Numbered from the stretch's first letter, positions 12,284 through 20,683 are shown. The stretch is 21,904 nt of DNA from an uncultured Blautia sp. (GCA_937893675.1 CALBGI010000016.1:1-21904); one strand, 5' to 3'. The notes: generated by a model not told the origin, from the sequence alone. Numbers and translations: made by a program.

Positions 12284-14251
12284 TTATCTCATTTCAGGCC
12301 GAAGAATAACCCGTTTGAATAAGAACATTGTTGCACCAAAATAGGTCAGGTAGATTGCACAGAATAGCAGAATCGTCACCAGACCATAAAGAGGTACAAG
12401 TCCCTGCTGCAAAATTGCCTCTCCGAAAAAGAACTGTGCCCCTGCAATCAGCAGAACCGTCAGCAAAAGGGGGAATAGCAGTGGGATCAAAAAGACTGTG
12501 GACAGTTCCCTGCGGATCAGGGAAGCCTGCCTGCGGCCCGGTACACCCAAAAGGTCAATGACTGCATAATTCTTCTGGTTTTTGTCTATGGCAGACAGCT
12601 GCTCAAATGCAAGAACCGAGCAGGATAGAATGATAAAAATAATGCTTAAATACAATCCGCAGAACGAAATGGCTGTAAATCCAGTCAGCGAATTGGCAAC
12701 GCCCCACGCCCTTACTGTAACACCCATCGTTACTTTTTCCGGGAGCTGTTGACCTGACTGCAATTCCGGCTGCCATTTCCCACTGTTCAGGAATTGCTTC
12801 AAGTCGCTTTTCAATTCCGGGTATCCGCCATCTTCCAGTTTCATCGCCAGACGGATTTTTTCTCCGACTAATTGTGAAGCTGCTTCATCCGGCAGAACAA
12901 GTACATATCCCTTCGTTCCGGCCATTTGATACTGCTCCATCGGCTCCGTCAGGATTGGTGTCACTGCAATAGTCAAGGTTCGACCATTTAATGTGATCTC
13001 CGGCTGCTGCTTCAAGCCCTGCCGGATTCCGTCCATATAGTTCCATGTATCACAATGAACCAAAAATTCGTTGTTGCCCATGACAACAGGAGAAAGCCCC
13101 AGGATTTCACGCAGGTGGTTATAGTCGGACAAGGACAAGGCTTCGATAGATTTTTCAGGAACCGCATACAGATAATAGCTCACAGAATCCTCGACTCCAC
13201 AATGCTCCTCTGTAAAGGAAACGATGGAATCCATGCTGGATTTTTCCAAAGGTGCATCAATCGCTACGCCTGCATCATAGGGATAATAGGCTTTCATATT
13301 GGCTTTGTAGCCTGCCCCCATGGTAAGCCCCACAAACATGGTTGCCAGGGATATGGTCAACAGGATTGCCACCACAGCCATTGTCCGGCCAGCAGAATGG
13401 ATGCGCCGCCCAATCTGCCCCAGGAAGAACAGATTTTCTTCTTTGTACTTATGGCGCAAATTTTGTTTTGCAAATCGGTGCAGCAAAAGAGGTATCTGGC
13501 GATGCAGCTCGTAAACACCCACCAGAATGAGCAAGCAGGCTCCGCCAAGGTACAAAAATGCTTCATTGGTTTGTGTCTGAAGCATCCGCCCAAGCAAAAT
13601 CACGCCTGCAACCATTGCGGCTATTGAAAGCAATACTACCAAAAGACTATGGCAGAATGATTTGAAACGGTATTCTTCATTCTTGCGGTTATCATACAGC
13701 AGATCGATTACTTTCTGATGCCGGATAATCTTTGCCGCCCGAAACATCCCAAAACCATACATCAAGGCAAAAAACAAAAATGTTACTGCCCATGCCTGGA
13801 GAGAAAAGGAAACCTGATAGGTATGCGGCACCTCAAAGATATTTTTTACCACCTGATTCAGCAATCCGGAAAGCCCTGTGCCAACCAAAGAACCAAGCAG
13901 AAAGGCCCCAGTGCCGATGATACTGTTTTCAGCAAGGAACAAATTCCGTACTGTCTTTGCTTCCATGCCAATCAATTCGTAGGTTGCAAACTCCTTTTTC
14001 CGTCGTCCTAGCATAAAGCGGATCGCATAACCGATCACAAACGAGGACATAAAAGCAACCAGAGCTGACATAAGCAAAATTCCAGTCGTCAGCATCGACA
14101 TATTTTCTGCCATAGCAAGAACATCTGATGAAAAGCCCAATGCCAAAAATGAGTACATCAATGCCGCAGTCAAGGTAAGCGTCACAAAGTAAATGATATA
14201 ATCCCGCAGGCTTCTGCGGATATTTTGAATTGCTAACTTCCAGTACATCAT
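12284..14251 (-). CDS. FtsX-type permease of a BceAB/CprABC-like peptide ABC transporter
   Basis: A 655-residue membrane protein of the BceB kind. An N-terminal helix (about 18-38) and paired helices at about 55-80 and 108-132 precede the FtsX-type coupling segment FATYELIGMEAKTVRNLFLAEN (88-109, written here in two parts: FATYELIGMEAK and TVRNLFLAEN). Helices continue to about residue 310. A large extracellular domain covers about 312-525, and the last three helices lie at about 528-550, 585-605 and 618-645. Such permeases shield cells from cationic peptides such as bacitracin or lantibiotics and pass the flux signal to a partner kinase. Here it is the last gene of the transporter operon, 16 nt after the other permease; GGAGG lies 5 nt before its ATG ATG start. 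Confidence 0.9.
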   Translation of the reverse strand: MMYWKLAIQNIRRSLRDYIIYFVTLTLTAALMYSFLALGFSSDVLAMAENMSMLTTGILLMSALVAFMSSFVIGYAIRFMLGRRKKEFATYELIGMEAKTVRNLFLAENSIIGTGAFLLGSLVGTGLSGLLNQVVKNIFEVPHTYQVSFSLQAWAVTFLFFALMYGFGMFRAAKIIRHQKVIDLLYDNRKNEEYRFKSFCHSLLVVLLSIAAMVAGVILLGRMLQTQTNEAFLYLGGACLLILVGVYELHRQIPLLLHRFAKQNLRHKYKEENLFFLGQIGRRIHSAGRTMAVVAILLTISLATMFVGLTMGAGYKANMKAYYPYDAGVAIDAPLEKSSMDSIVSFTEEHCGVEDSVSYYLYAVPEKSIEALSLSDYNHLREILGLSPVVMGNNEFLVHCDTWNYMDGIRQGLKQQPEITLNGRTLTIAVTPILTEPMEQYQMAGTKGYVLVLPDEAASQLVGEKIRLAMKLEDGGYPELKSDLKQFLNSGKWQPELQSGQQLPEKVTMGVTVRAWGVANSLTGFTAISFCGLYLSIIFIILSCSVLAFEQLSAIDKNQKNYAVIDLLGVPGRRQASLIRRELSTVFLIPLLFPLLLTVLLIAGAQFFFGEAILQQGLVPLYGLVTILLFCAIYLTYFGATMFLFKRVILRPEMR

Positions 14252-14267
14252 TACGACCTCCCTTCCT

Positions 14268-16481
14268 TTAATGTTTTTCTATGTTCCTTTGAAACAGGTA
14301 ATAGGTTGACACAAAATAACATCCAAAGACGATTATAAAAGAGATATAGGATAGGGTCAGGATTATTCCAATTTGCGAAGGCAAAACATAGGCGATAATC
14401 TCATTGTAGTTGCTCCAAAGCAAATAGGAAAAAACTCCAATACTTCCAACTATCGCCATCAGAACCGGAAGTCCAAACCAGAAATACATTTGCCGACGAG
14501 CAGTTTTCTGGCATTCTTTACGCTCCACTCCTAATTTACGAATGATGTCAAAACGATGTTTTTGTTCAATAGCATCTGTAAGCTGTTGCACCGATAACAT
14601 AGTAAAACTGCTTACTAACAACACAAGCGCCGCATAAGTGCCAATCAGTGACAATAACAGCATATTTGAAATACCCTCATTGGACTGTAAGGTATTCAAA
14701 CGAATAAATGCAGACTCCGGCGGGAAATTCCCAAGTTCTCTCTGATATGTGCCCATATTTTCTTCAAATTGTTTTGCAAATTCATAAGTTAAAGGCTTAT
14801 CGGTATTTGCAGAATAAAATGTGGTCGCAATCCGAAGGTCTGAGATAGCTACGTCCGGCAAAACATAAACCGCTTTTGTCCTGCTGGTAAACAGGTTAAT
14901 TCCTATCGAATCCTGAAAGTCGGCGTCCTGGGCCTTATTAAGAACAATGCCATTCACTTGGATCTGACGGATATTTCGGTCAATTTCCTGCATCTCCGTT
15001 TCTACTGCTTCCCGGTTCCAAGAAACCCCAAATGTATCATTGGGCAACACAGCCGGTTCCAGACCAGACAACGCCCTCAATTCATTATAGTCAGATAACG
15101 AAACCGCAAGAAACGGAATTTTCTTTTGCCCGTTACCAATATCCTCATTCGCAAGGAAGTAAAGCTCTCCCTGCGCCTTTCCAGTTACAGAGTATCCCCC
15201 TTGTTCCAGATAGTCGGTAATCGCATCATAGTCCAGAGTCCCTGTTGGTAACAAAGATTCTTCTGCCCGGTACATCGTCCCTACCTGCACATCGTATACA
15301 GAAAGAGCGAGCTGGTACGATTGAATCCGAAGCGCCAGAACGGGAAGATAGGAAAAGAGGACCAGAGCTGCTGTCAGGACGCAGGAGATGACCCCCATCG
15401 TCTTGGAACTGGTTCCCATTCTACTCTTGATTTGCCCAAGCCAGAACAGATTCCGATAGTATCTGGCAGAAGGCTTACGAATCATTTTTGATAGCCACCA
15501 AGTAAGATTGCTAAAAAAAGCAATCAAGGAAAATACAAGAAGCAATAGTGCAAAGACTGGTGGCATCGTCAAATACGCCTGTATCGCTATTCTTTGGCGT
15601 ACCAACGAATCAAAAAGCGGGGAAAGAACCAAAAGAGCAATCCCTTCAGCAGCTCCAAAAATTGTGAGTGCCATTAGCGGACCACTTCCATCTCTTTTCT
15701 TTCTGCCGGCAAGAAAGAAAAACACAGCTGATACCAAAAAGCCAGCAGCCAGGAAAGTCAGAAACAATACCCTGAAAAGAGCTGCCGGATAATGTAAAAC
15801 CAAACAGCTTAGAGCAGCCATCATCCCAAGGATCACAGTTGAAACTGCGGTACAGACCACCACCCACTTCCCAACCTGCCTCGTTAAAGGAATATTTTCT
15901 ACACCTTTCTGGCTATTTTGCAACATCTGAATGATTTTCAGTTTTCGTACAGCAAACAGGTTCTTAATTCCCAGCAAAAGTACAATCGCACCAAAAAAGA
16001 TAACAGTTCCAAGAAAAGTGTCCGGAAACAGAGACAAATGCAAATGGTAATTCTCACCGAAAGATTGAACAACAATCACACTGATAATCTGAGAAAGCAG
16101 CATTCCCAACAGTACACCTAATAAAATCGCAGCAGCTCCCATAACAGAAGTTTCCAAAAAGAATAAGAAGGCAACTGTTTTCTGCTCCATCCCAATAATC
16201 GTTTCAATCGCAAATTCCTTCTGTTTACGCCGAAGCATATAGGAATTAACATAGGACATCAAAAATACTACAAAAAGTCCCACCAATGGTACCGCGATCC
16301 GCATCATTTTCTTCAGTACATCTAAATGGATGGGTACGGGAAGTGTCGCATTGTAATAGGGACTTACCAGAGAAAAGAATCCATAAAACATTCCAACCGA
16401 CAAAACCAGTGTAACCACATAAATCAAGTAATCTCTGGCTGTTCGGCGGACATTGCGAAGTGCCAGTTTAGCGTACATCAT
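14268..16481 (-). CDS. Second FtsX-type permease of the peptide ABC transporter
   Basis: A 737-residue permease with the same opening (MMYAKLALRNVRRTARDYLI) as the 655-residue one, so the two are paralogous subunits. The coupling segment FAIETIIGMEQKTVAFLFF lies at 90-108. Helices lie near 18-38, 64-82, 112-138, 155-175, 205-230, 235-258, 275-290 and 308-328, then a large extracellular domain at about 388-625. The three C-terminal helices finish near 730. Two different FtsX-like permeases with one ATPase recall CprABC of Clostridioides difficile (nisin and gallidermin resistance) more than the single-permease BceAB. The start overlaps the ATPase stop by 14 nt, with GGAGG 8 nt upstream. No broken motifs were seen. 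Confidence 0.9.
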   Translation of the reverse strand: MMYAKLALRNVRRTARDYLIYVVTLVLSVGMFYGFFSLVSPYYNATLPVPIHLDVLKKMMRIAVPLVGLFVVFLMSYVNSYMLRRKQKEFAIETIIGMEQKTVAFLFFLETSVMGAAAILLGVLLGMLLSQIISVIVVQSFGENYHLHLSLFPDTFLGTVIFFGAIVLLLGIKNLFAVRKLKIIQMLQNSQKGVENIPLTRQVGKWVVVCTAVSTVILGMMAALSCLVLHYPAALFRVLFLTFLAAGFLVSAVFFFLAGRKKRDGSGPLMALTIFGAAEGIALLVLSPLFDSLVRQRIAIQAYLTMPPVFALLLLVFSLIAFFSNLTWWLSKMIRKPSARYYRNLFWLGQIKSRMGTSSKTMGVISCVLTAALVLFSYLPVLALRIQSYQLALSVYDVQVGTMYRAEESLLPTGTLDYDAITDYLEQGGYSVTGKAQGELYFLANEDIGNGQKKIPFLAVSLSDYNELRALSGLEPAVLPNDTFGVSWNREAVETEMQEIDRNIRQIQVNGIVLNKAQDADFQDSIGINLFTSRTKAVYVLPDVAISDLRIATTFYSANTDKPLTYEFAKQFEENMGTYQRELGNFPPESAFIRLNTLQSNEGISNMLLLSLIGTYAALVLLVSSFTMLSVQQLTDAIEQKHRFDIIRKLGVERKECQKTARRQMYFWFGLPVLMAIVGSIGVFSYLLWSNYNEIIAYVLPSQIGIILTLSYISFIIVFGCYFVSTYYLFQRNIEKH

Positions 16482-17235
16482 TCATGCCCCCTCCCATCAT
16501 GGTGAGGACATCCAGGATTTTTTCAAAGAAAGTCCTGCGGGAATCACCACCCTTACGGATTTCCGTGAAGATCGCGCCATCCCTCAAAAAGAGAATGCGA
16601 TTGGCGTAGCTTGCCGAGAAAGCGTCGTGTGTCACCATCAGGATCGTGGCTCCGAGATCTTCGTTGATACTCTGAATCGTAGAAAGCAGCATCTGGGACG
16701 AGTGACTGTCTAACGCACCGGTGGGTTCATCCGCCAAAATCAGCTTAGGCTGGTTGATAATGGCTCTGGCACAGGCGCACCGCTGCTTCTGGCCGCCGGA
16801 CACCTGATAGGGGTACTTATCCAGAATATCCGTGATATTCAGCTTTCCGGCCATTTCCCGCACCCGCCCATCAATCTCGCCTGCGGGAACCTTGTTGATG
16901 GTCAGCGCCAGGGCTATGTTTTCCGAAATGGTCAGCGTGTCCAGCAGGTTAAAATCCTGGAACACAAATCCAAGATTTTCCCGGCGAAACCGGGCAATCT
17001 GTTTTTCATTGATTTCCGTCACATCGGTTCCATCCAGATAGATATGTCCCGCACTGACCATATCAATGGTGGAAATACAGTTGAGCAGGGTGGTCTTGCC
17101 GGAACCGGATGCTCCCATGATTCCTACAAATTCTCCCTCTTGAACGGAAAAGCTGATGTCCTGAATTGCTTTTGTAACATTCCCGCCATTTCCGTAATAT
17201 TTTTGGATATGATCCAGTTTCAAAATTTCTTTCAT
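16468..17235 (-). CDS. ABC transporter ATP-binding subunit (BceA/CprA-like)
   Basis: A 255-residue ATPase of the LolD/MacB/BceA group that powers the two permeases downstream. Walker A GASGSGKT is at 41-48, Q-loop Gln93 in VFQDFNLLD, signature VSGGQ at 145-149, Walker B LILADEP at 165-171 with D-loop ALD, and the switch His203 (VTHD). All motifs are intact. The C-terminus extends a little past the core (DSRRTFFEKILDVLTMMGGG), as in BceA-like proteins. I chose the ATG at 17235, 6 nt after AGAGGTG; a GTG three codons earlier falls on the ribosome site. It is the first gene of the transporter operon, preceded by a regulator-like site and a -10 element (17256-17320). Confidence 0.95.
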   Translation of the reverse strand: MKEILKLDHIQKYYGNGGNVTKAIQDISFSVQEGEFVGIMGASGSGKTTLLNCISTIDMVSAGHIYLDGTDVTEINEKQIARFRRENLGFVFQDFNLLDTLTISENIALALTINKVPAGEIDGRVREMAGKLNITDILDKYPYQVSGGQKQRCACARAIINQPKLILADEPTGALDSHSSQMLLSTIQSINEDLGATILMVTHDAFSASYANRILFLRDGAIFTEIRKGGDSRRTFFEKILDVLTMMGGGMNDVR

Positions 17236-17255
17236 TGTTATCACCTCTGATCTCT

Positions 17256-17320
17256 ATTGTAAAATAAGAGCGGCTTCGTTTGTATCAAGTTTTCTTACAA
17301 AGTTCTAACAAAAATGTAAG
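17256..17320 (-). promoter_or_regulatory. Promoter of the transporter operon with an OmpR-family-type site
   Basis: On the minus strand a -10 TACAAT (17261-17256) has a poor -35 (TACAAA, 17284-17279) 17 nt upstream, as expected for an activated promoter. Ten nt further upstream CTTACA and TGTAAG (17294-17299, 17315-17320) form an inverted pair, and TTACA, TTAGA and TAAGA recur every 11 nt across the site. This resembles the direct-repeat sites of OmpR-family regulators, so the linked response regulator probably binds here. Confidence 0.6.
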
Positions 17321-17350
17321 AAGTGCAGAACGGTTCTCAGCTCTGCACTT
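17321..17350 (-). terminator. Hairpin overlapping the end of the kinase gene
   Basis: AAGTGCAGA (17321-17329) and TCTGCACTT (17342-17350) are perfect 9-bp arms spanning the last codons and stop of the kinase gene. The minus-strand RNA then reads CTTACATTTTTG, a weak U tract, so it is a possible partial terminator between the two-component genes and the transporter promoter. Confidence 0.55.
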
Positions 17351-18350
17351 CATGAATCAAACAGTTAATATGAAAAGAAAGGGAAATTGCTGTGCCATGT
17401 TCCGACGACTCCGCCGTAATGCCAATGCCCAGCTTTTCACAAAGCCGTTTGCATAGGTACAGGCCAATGCCTGTGGACTGCTGGACCATACGACCATTCT
17501 GACCGGTAAATCCCTTTTCAAAGATACGGGGCAGATCGGACGCAGCAATCCCGATTCCATTGTCCTCCACGACAAGAACAACCTGATCCTGCCGTTTATG
17601 AGTAGAAATGCGGAGAACCGGCTGTTCCGTACGATACTTGACCGCATTGGCAATCAGTTGGTTCAGAATAAAGCGCACCCACTTTTCATCTGAATAAACC
17701 GTGTCCTGCATTTCCTCCACTTCCAGACGCATACCACTTTGGAGCAGCAGATATTTATTATCTGCAATCGCCTGATGCACCACTTGAGACAACGCCATTT
17801 CCCGGACAGAATAATCTTTCTCTGTATGCTCACTACGGGCGTAATAAAGAGCCTGTTCCGTAAAGCGGTTGGTCTTTTCCAGTTCCAGCAGAAGTTCTTT
17901 CGTCCAGTCCGTCCGATGGTTTTCACATAGGAGTTTCATGGCAGTAATTGGCGTTTTGATTTCGTGAATCCATTGTTCAATGTATTCCTTGTACTCCAGG
18001 CGTTCCCGCTCGATCTCTCCAATCTGCTCCAACATAGATTTTCCGGCCATTTTCAAAAGCTGATAGTAAACCTGATCCTCGGCCTGTTCTGGTAGCTCCA
18101 TCACTTCGGAAATGAGGTATCTTTCGGAAAGCTGCTCCGCCATATCCAGAAGTTTTTTCATCTGCCGCTTCCGTTTCCAGTAAGTGAGGATAAGTCCCGT
18201 CAGCAAAATCAATGCCCATACGATCAGGATCAATACGACTGCGGAAACCGAATTGCCGCACACCAGCAGAAATACAGTGAGCGCAGCCATACAAACAAGG
18301 TTTGTCAGCAGAAATGGTAGCCTGTTTTTCCAATATCGTCTGCTGTTCAT
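17337..18350 (-). CDS. BceS-like intramembrane-sensing histidine kinase
   Basis: A 337-residue kinase with two close N-terminal helices (about 12-31 and 36-57) and almost no extracellular loop, the mark of intramembrane-sensing kinases that detect peptides through their BceAB-type transporter. The phosphoacceptor is His129 in the H-box WIHEIKTP. The N-box is at about 230-239 (NQLIANAVKY), the G1 box DNGIG at 263-267 and the G2 box TGIGLYL at 293-299. It should autophosphorylate and signal to the adjacent regulator. The ATG overlaps the regulator stop as ATGA (18347-18350), with AGGGG 8 nt upstream. Its gene order before the ATPase and permeases fits CprK/CprABC or BceRSAB loci. Confidence 0.93.
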   Translation of the reverse strand: MNSRRYWKNRLPFLLTNLVCMAALTVFLLVCGNSVSAVVLILIVWALILLTGLILTYWKRKRQMKKLLDMAEQLSERYLISEVMELPEQAEDQVYYQLLKMAGKSMLEQIGEIERERLEYKEYIEQWIHEIKTPITAMKLLCENHRTDWTKELLLELEKTNRFTEQALYYARSEHTEKDYSVREMALSQVVHQAIADNKYLLLQSGMRLEVEEMQDTVYSDEKWVRFILNQLIANAVKYRTEQPVLRISTHKRQDQVVLVVEDNGIGIAASDLPRIFEKGFTGQNGRMVQQSTGIGLYLCKRLCEKLGIGITAESSEHGTAISLSFHINCLIHEVQS

Positions 18351-19015
18351 ATCGTGTACCCCTGTCGGTGCTTCGTCTTGATAAAATCCGTCAAACCAAT
18401 GCTCGCCAATTTTTCCCGTATGCGGTTAATATTGACACTCAAAGCATTATCATCCACATATAGCTGATTGTCCCACAAATACTCGATCATATCTCCACGA
18501 GAACAGATTTTTCCTCCGTTCTTGAAAAGGTAATAGAGAATTTTCAATTCGTTCTTGGTAAGCTCTACGCTCTGTCCACGATAGTCCAAGCTGCTGGATT
18601 CCAGATGCAGCACCGCATCTCCATAGACGATCTGTTCCCGTTGCTGTGCGGGATAGGCTTTTTTCAGCAGAGAAGTGATTTTCGCAAGCAGGATTGCTGT
18701 GTTATAGGGCTTCGTGATAAAAGCGTCTCCGCCCAGCATAATGCTATTCAGCTCGTCCATATCCGTGTTGCAGCTTGTCACAAAGATGATTGGCACTTCG
18801 GAAAATGTGCGAATCTCGGTGCAGAGAGAAAAGCCACTGGTCCCCGGCAGTTTGATGTCCAGCAAAATCAAGTGAGGCTGTTCGGCTTTGATCCGATCAA
18901 TCACATCAGAAAAATCTTCCGGAGCCGCCGTTTCATAGCCATTGCTTTGCAGCAGCGTTTTCAATTCATTCCGTATCAACGGATCATCTTCTATTATCAA
19001 TATTTTTTCTTTCAT
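18347..19015 (-). CDS. OmpR-family response regulator (BceR/CprR-like)
   Basis: A 222-residue regulator. The receiver domain (1 to about 118) has the acidic pocket Asp10/Asp11, phosphorylation site Asp53 (LILLDIKLPG), Thr80 and Lys102 (FITKPY). The winged-helix output domain runs from about 127, with VELTKNELKILYYLF, then CSRGDMIEYLWD and NALSVNINRIREKL before KHRQGYTI. It should be phosphorylated by the kinase gene that overlaps its end and switch on the peptide transporter. GGAGG lies 5 nt before the ATG. A promoter with TTGACT and GAGAAT 17 nt apart lies upstream (19054-19082). Confidence 0.95.
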   Translation of the reverse strand: MKEKILIIEDDPLIRNELKTLLQSNGYETAAPEDFSDVIDRIKAEQPHLILLDIKLPGTSGFSLCTEIRTFSEVPIIFVTSCNTDMDELNSIMLGGDAFITKPYNTAILLAKITSLLKKAYPAQQREQIVYGDAVLHLESSSLDYRGQSVELTKNELKILYYLFKNGGKICSRGDMIEYLWDNQLYVDDNALSVNINRIREKLASIGLTDFIKTKHRQGYTI

Positions 19016-19053
19016 ATCAGCCTCCGTAAAAAAAATACGATATGCAGTTGCTC

Positions 19054-19082
19054 ATTCTCCCATTGACATTCGAATAAGTCAA
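19054..19082 (-). promoter_or_regulatory. Sigma-A-type promoter for the two-component genes
   Basis: On the minus strand -35 TTGACT (19082-19077) and -10 GAGAAT (19059-19054) are separated by 17 nt, five and four matches to consensus. The regulator ATG lies about 40 nt downstream. The -35 lies in a TTGAC/GTCAA inverted pair. Confidence 0.55.
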
Positions 19083-19091
19083 GTATATATG

Positions 19092-19265
19092 TTAAAGCAA
19101 ACTACCCTTTAACCCTTTTTTGAAAACCAGTACAGCTCTTTCGGTTCCCCAAAAAGACATCGTAACAAGTCGATAGCTTTCCTTTTCCATTTCTTCTATT
19201 TTTGCATTGATTTTCTCTGTTACATTTTCCACGGTAATTCCTTCTACTAATTCTGTCCGATACAT
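19092..19265 (-). CDS. Small 57-aa protein of unknown function
   Basis: An ORF of 57 codons starts MYRTELVEGITVENVTEKIN and ends with LVFKKGLKGSLL. GGAGG (19274-19278) lies about 8 nt before the ATG, and the composition fits a compact protein of beta strand, amphipathic helix (about 11-28) and two strands (YRLVTMSFWG, RAVLVFKK). It lies 27 nt downstream of the NTF2-like gene and is probably cotranscribed with it. The longer 61-codon ORF in another frame of the same stretch has no good start and looks spurious. I do not recognise a named family. Confidence 0.75.
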   Translation of the reverse strand: MYRTELVEGITVENVTEKINAKIEEMEKESYRLVTMSFWGTERAVLVFKKGLKGSLL

Positions 19266-19292
19266 TATATTTTACCTCCATAAGCACTCAAT

Positions 19293-19712
19293 TCAAAACC
19301 AATTCGCTTTTTCTGCTTTGAATTGAGGGGTATCGCCTTCCTGGTATGGATTATAGGTATTGCGATTACACCCAAATTCTTTTAATGCCTTTATTTTATT
19401 ATCCTCTGTCCATTCAACCAGCGAGATTCCATCAAATTCCTCTATACTTCCATTGTTCATTTCATTTTTGAAATACCACTCCACAATCGTTTGATCTCCC
19501 TTATGAAAAAATTGCTTGATTTCCCAAATGACCACCTTGCCACGGGTATTCCATTCCTGAAACCAATGCTTTACTGTTTTTCGGTTGTTATACTGGGGAC
19601 TCCAGCTTTCTGTATAGATCACATCTTCTGTAAAAATATCATCAATGCCCATATCCTGCTGATTGAGCCACATATCAAACCATAGTCGAATCGTTTTTTC
19701 TCGTTCATTCAT
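19293..19712 (-). CDS. NTF2/SnoaL-like protein
   Basis: A 139-residue soluble protein with the cone-like SnoaL/NTF2 pattern: an opening helix (EKTIRLWFDMWL), then DIFTEDVIYTESWSPQY, a helix VKHWFQEWNTRG, and strands VVIWEIKQFF, QTIVEWYFKNEMN, EEFDGISLVEW and KIKALKEFG. Proteins of this fold are varied enzymes or ligand-binding proteins and are often stress-linked accessory genes, so no activity can be assigned. AGGTG lies 8 nt before the ATG. A promoter with a perfect -10 TATAAT stands upstream (19759-19787). The gene and its small partner are more AT-rich than flanking genes, suggesting a separate origin. Confidence 0.85.
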   Translation of the reverse strand: MNEREKTIRLWFDMWLNQQDMGIDDIFTEDVIYTESWSPQYNNRKTVKHWFQEWNTRGKVVIWEIKQFFHKGDQTIVEWYFKNEMNNGSIEEFDGISLVEWTEDNKIKALKEFGCNRNTYNPYQEGDTPQFKAEKANWF

Positions 19713-19758
19713 AATATAAACACCTCACCACTCTATGAAACCACAGCCGTTCCCCTAC

Positions 19759-19787
19759 ATTATACGATATTCAGAACAAACATTGAA
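19759..19787 (-). promoter_or_regulatory. Promoter of the NTF2-like gene
   Basis: On the minus strand a perfect -10 TATAAT (19764-19759) lies 17 nt after a weak -35 TTCAAT (19787-19782). The gene ATG lies about 47 nt downstream of the -10. Confidence 0.65.
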
Positions 19788-19799
19788 GATAAATGAATT

Positions 19800-19831
19800 A
19801 AAAACGGCGGCCTTGCTTAACAAAGCCGCCG
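19800..19831 (-). terminator. Terminator after the double-receiver gene
   Basis: On the minus strand CGGCGGC (19831-19825) pairs with GCCGCCG (19811-19805), with TTTG/CAAG extending the stem, and is followed by TTTTTAATT. It closes the double-receiver gene only 13 nt after its stop codon. Confidence 0.85.
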
Positions 19832-19843
19832 AATAAAAAAGCT

Positions 19844-20614
19844 TCATTCCACAAAGAACAAAACTCGCCGGATCAGCTCCGGGATATTGACCGGGGCGGT
19901 GATATAGTCGTTCACGCCCTCATGCCGATATTCATATTCCGTGGCAAGGTCGTTATTCTCGGTGAGGATAAATAACGGCAGAAGCCGGACAGGGGGATTC
20001 TTCATTTGGAACATCCCAGCCACCCGCCGCAGAGTATGAAACAGCTCCATTGCTGTGCCATCCGGCAGTTCCAGATCGCACAAGATCAGTTCAATTTCCT
20101 TATCCTCAAAAATACGGCGCTTGGCCTCCTCAATCGAGGAAACCAAAATCAGGTCAAAGCCCTTTTGCAGCATAGCAGCCCGCAGCACTTCGGCGTTGGT
20201 ATCTTCCGTATGGACAAAGAGCAGCTTGTGAAAAGTCGGGGCCTTTTCGCCGGATAACTGCCGGTAGGCGTATTCCACCAGCTTATCTTGCAGCAGCAGC
20301 CCTTTCATTTTGTCCATGCACAGCGTCGCGCCCCGGCGCATAGCCTCTTGTTCGTAGTCGTCCTTGTCATGGCAGGACGCCAGAATAAAAGGCAGCTCCT
20401 TGTCTGCGGCCCGCACCTCGTCCAGAAAGTCCATGCCGGAACTGTCCGGCAGGTCAAGATCACAGCAGACCACCAGCGGCATTTCCTCTTGGATGGCGGC
20501 CCGCGCTTCATTCAAAGTGGAAGCCGTTTTCACTGGATAGCCCCGGCGCTGTAAATACTTTCTCAGATTCCATATATAGGTATCACTATCGTCAATCAAC
20601 AGTATCTTTTTCAT
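19844..20614 (-). CDS. Stand-alone protein with two tandem receiver domains
   Basis: A 256-residue protein with two CheY-like receivers and no output domain. The first (1 to about 118) has Asp8/Asp9, phosphorylation site Asp52 (CCDLDLPDSSG), Ser80 and Lys102. The second (about 129-255) has Glu137/Asp138, Asp180 (LILCDLELPDG) and Thr218, but Ala240 replaces the conserved Lys in the segment DYITAPVNIPEL, so it may be a pseudo-receiver. Without a DNA-binding or enzyme domain it would act through protein contacts, for example in a phosphorelay. No kinase gene lies beside it. It follows an FtsX-type permease gene but a terminator stands between. GGGGTGG upstream gives the ribosome site; an AT palindrome (20628-20645) lies just before that. 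Confidence 0.9.
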   Translation of the reverse strand: MKKILLIDDSDTYIWNLRKYLQRRGYPVKTASTLNEARAAIQEEMPLVVCCDLDLPDSSGMDFLDEVRAADKELPFILASCHDKDDYEQEAMRRGATLCMDKMKGLLLQDKLVEYAYRQLSGEKAPTFHKLLFVHTEDTNAEVLRAAMLQKGFDLILVSSIEEAKRRIFEDKEIELILCDLELPDGTAMELFHTLRRVAGMFQMKNPPVRLLPLFILTENNDLATEYEYRHEGVNDYITAPVNIPELIRRVLFFVE

Positions 20615-20627
20615 ATATCCACCCCTG

Positions 20628-20645
20628 ATTTTAATTTATTAAAAT
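20628..20645. repeat. AT-only palindrome before the double-receiver gene
   Basis: ATTTTAAT (20628-20635) and ATTAAAAT (20638-20645) are perfect inverted arms with a 2-nt centre, next to the ribosome site of the double-receiver gene. It may be an operator or an AT-rich promoter part. Confidence 0.5.
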
Positions 20646-20653
20646 GATAATAG

Positions 20654-20683
20654 AAAAAGCGGGGCAGCGCACTGCCGCCCCGC
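20654..20683 (-). terminator. Terminator after the edge FtsX permease
   Basis: On the minus strand GCGGGGC (20683-20677) pairs with GCCCCGC (20665-20659), with further pairing inside, followed by TTTTTC. It lies 13 nt after the permease stop codon. Confidence 0.85.

Noticed and set aside
19102..19287. 61-codon minus ORF overlapping the 57-aa gene
   Set aside because: It has an Arg/Lys/Asn/Cys-heavy composition and no suitable start; the other frame gives a well-formed protein with GGAGG upstream.
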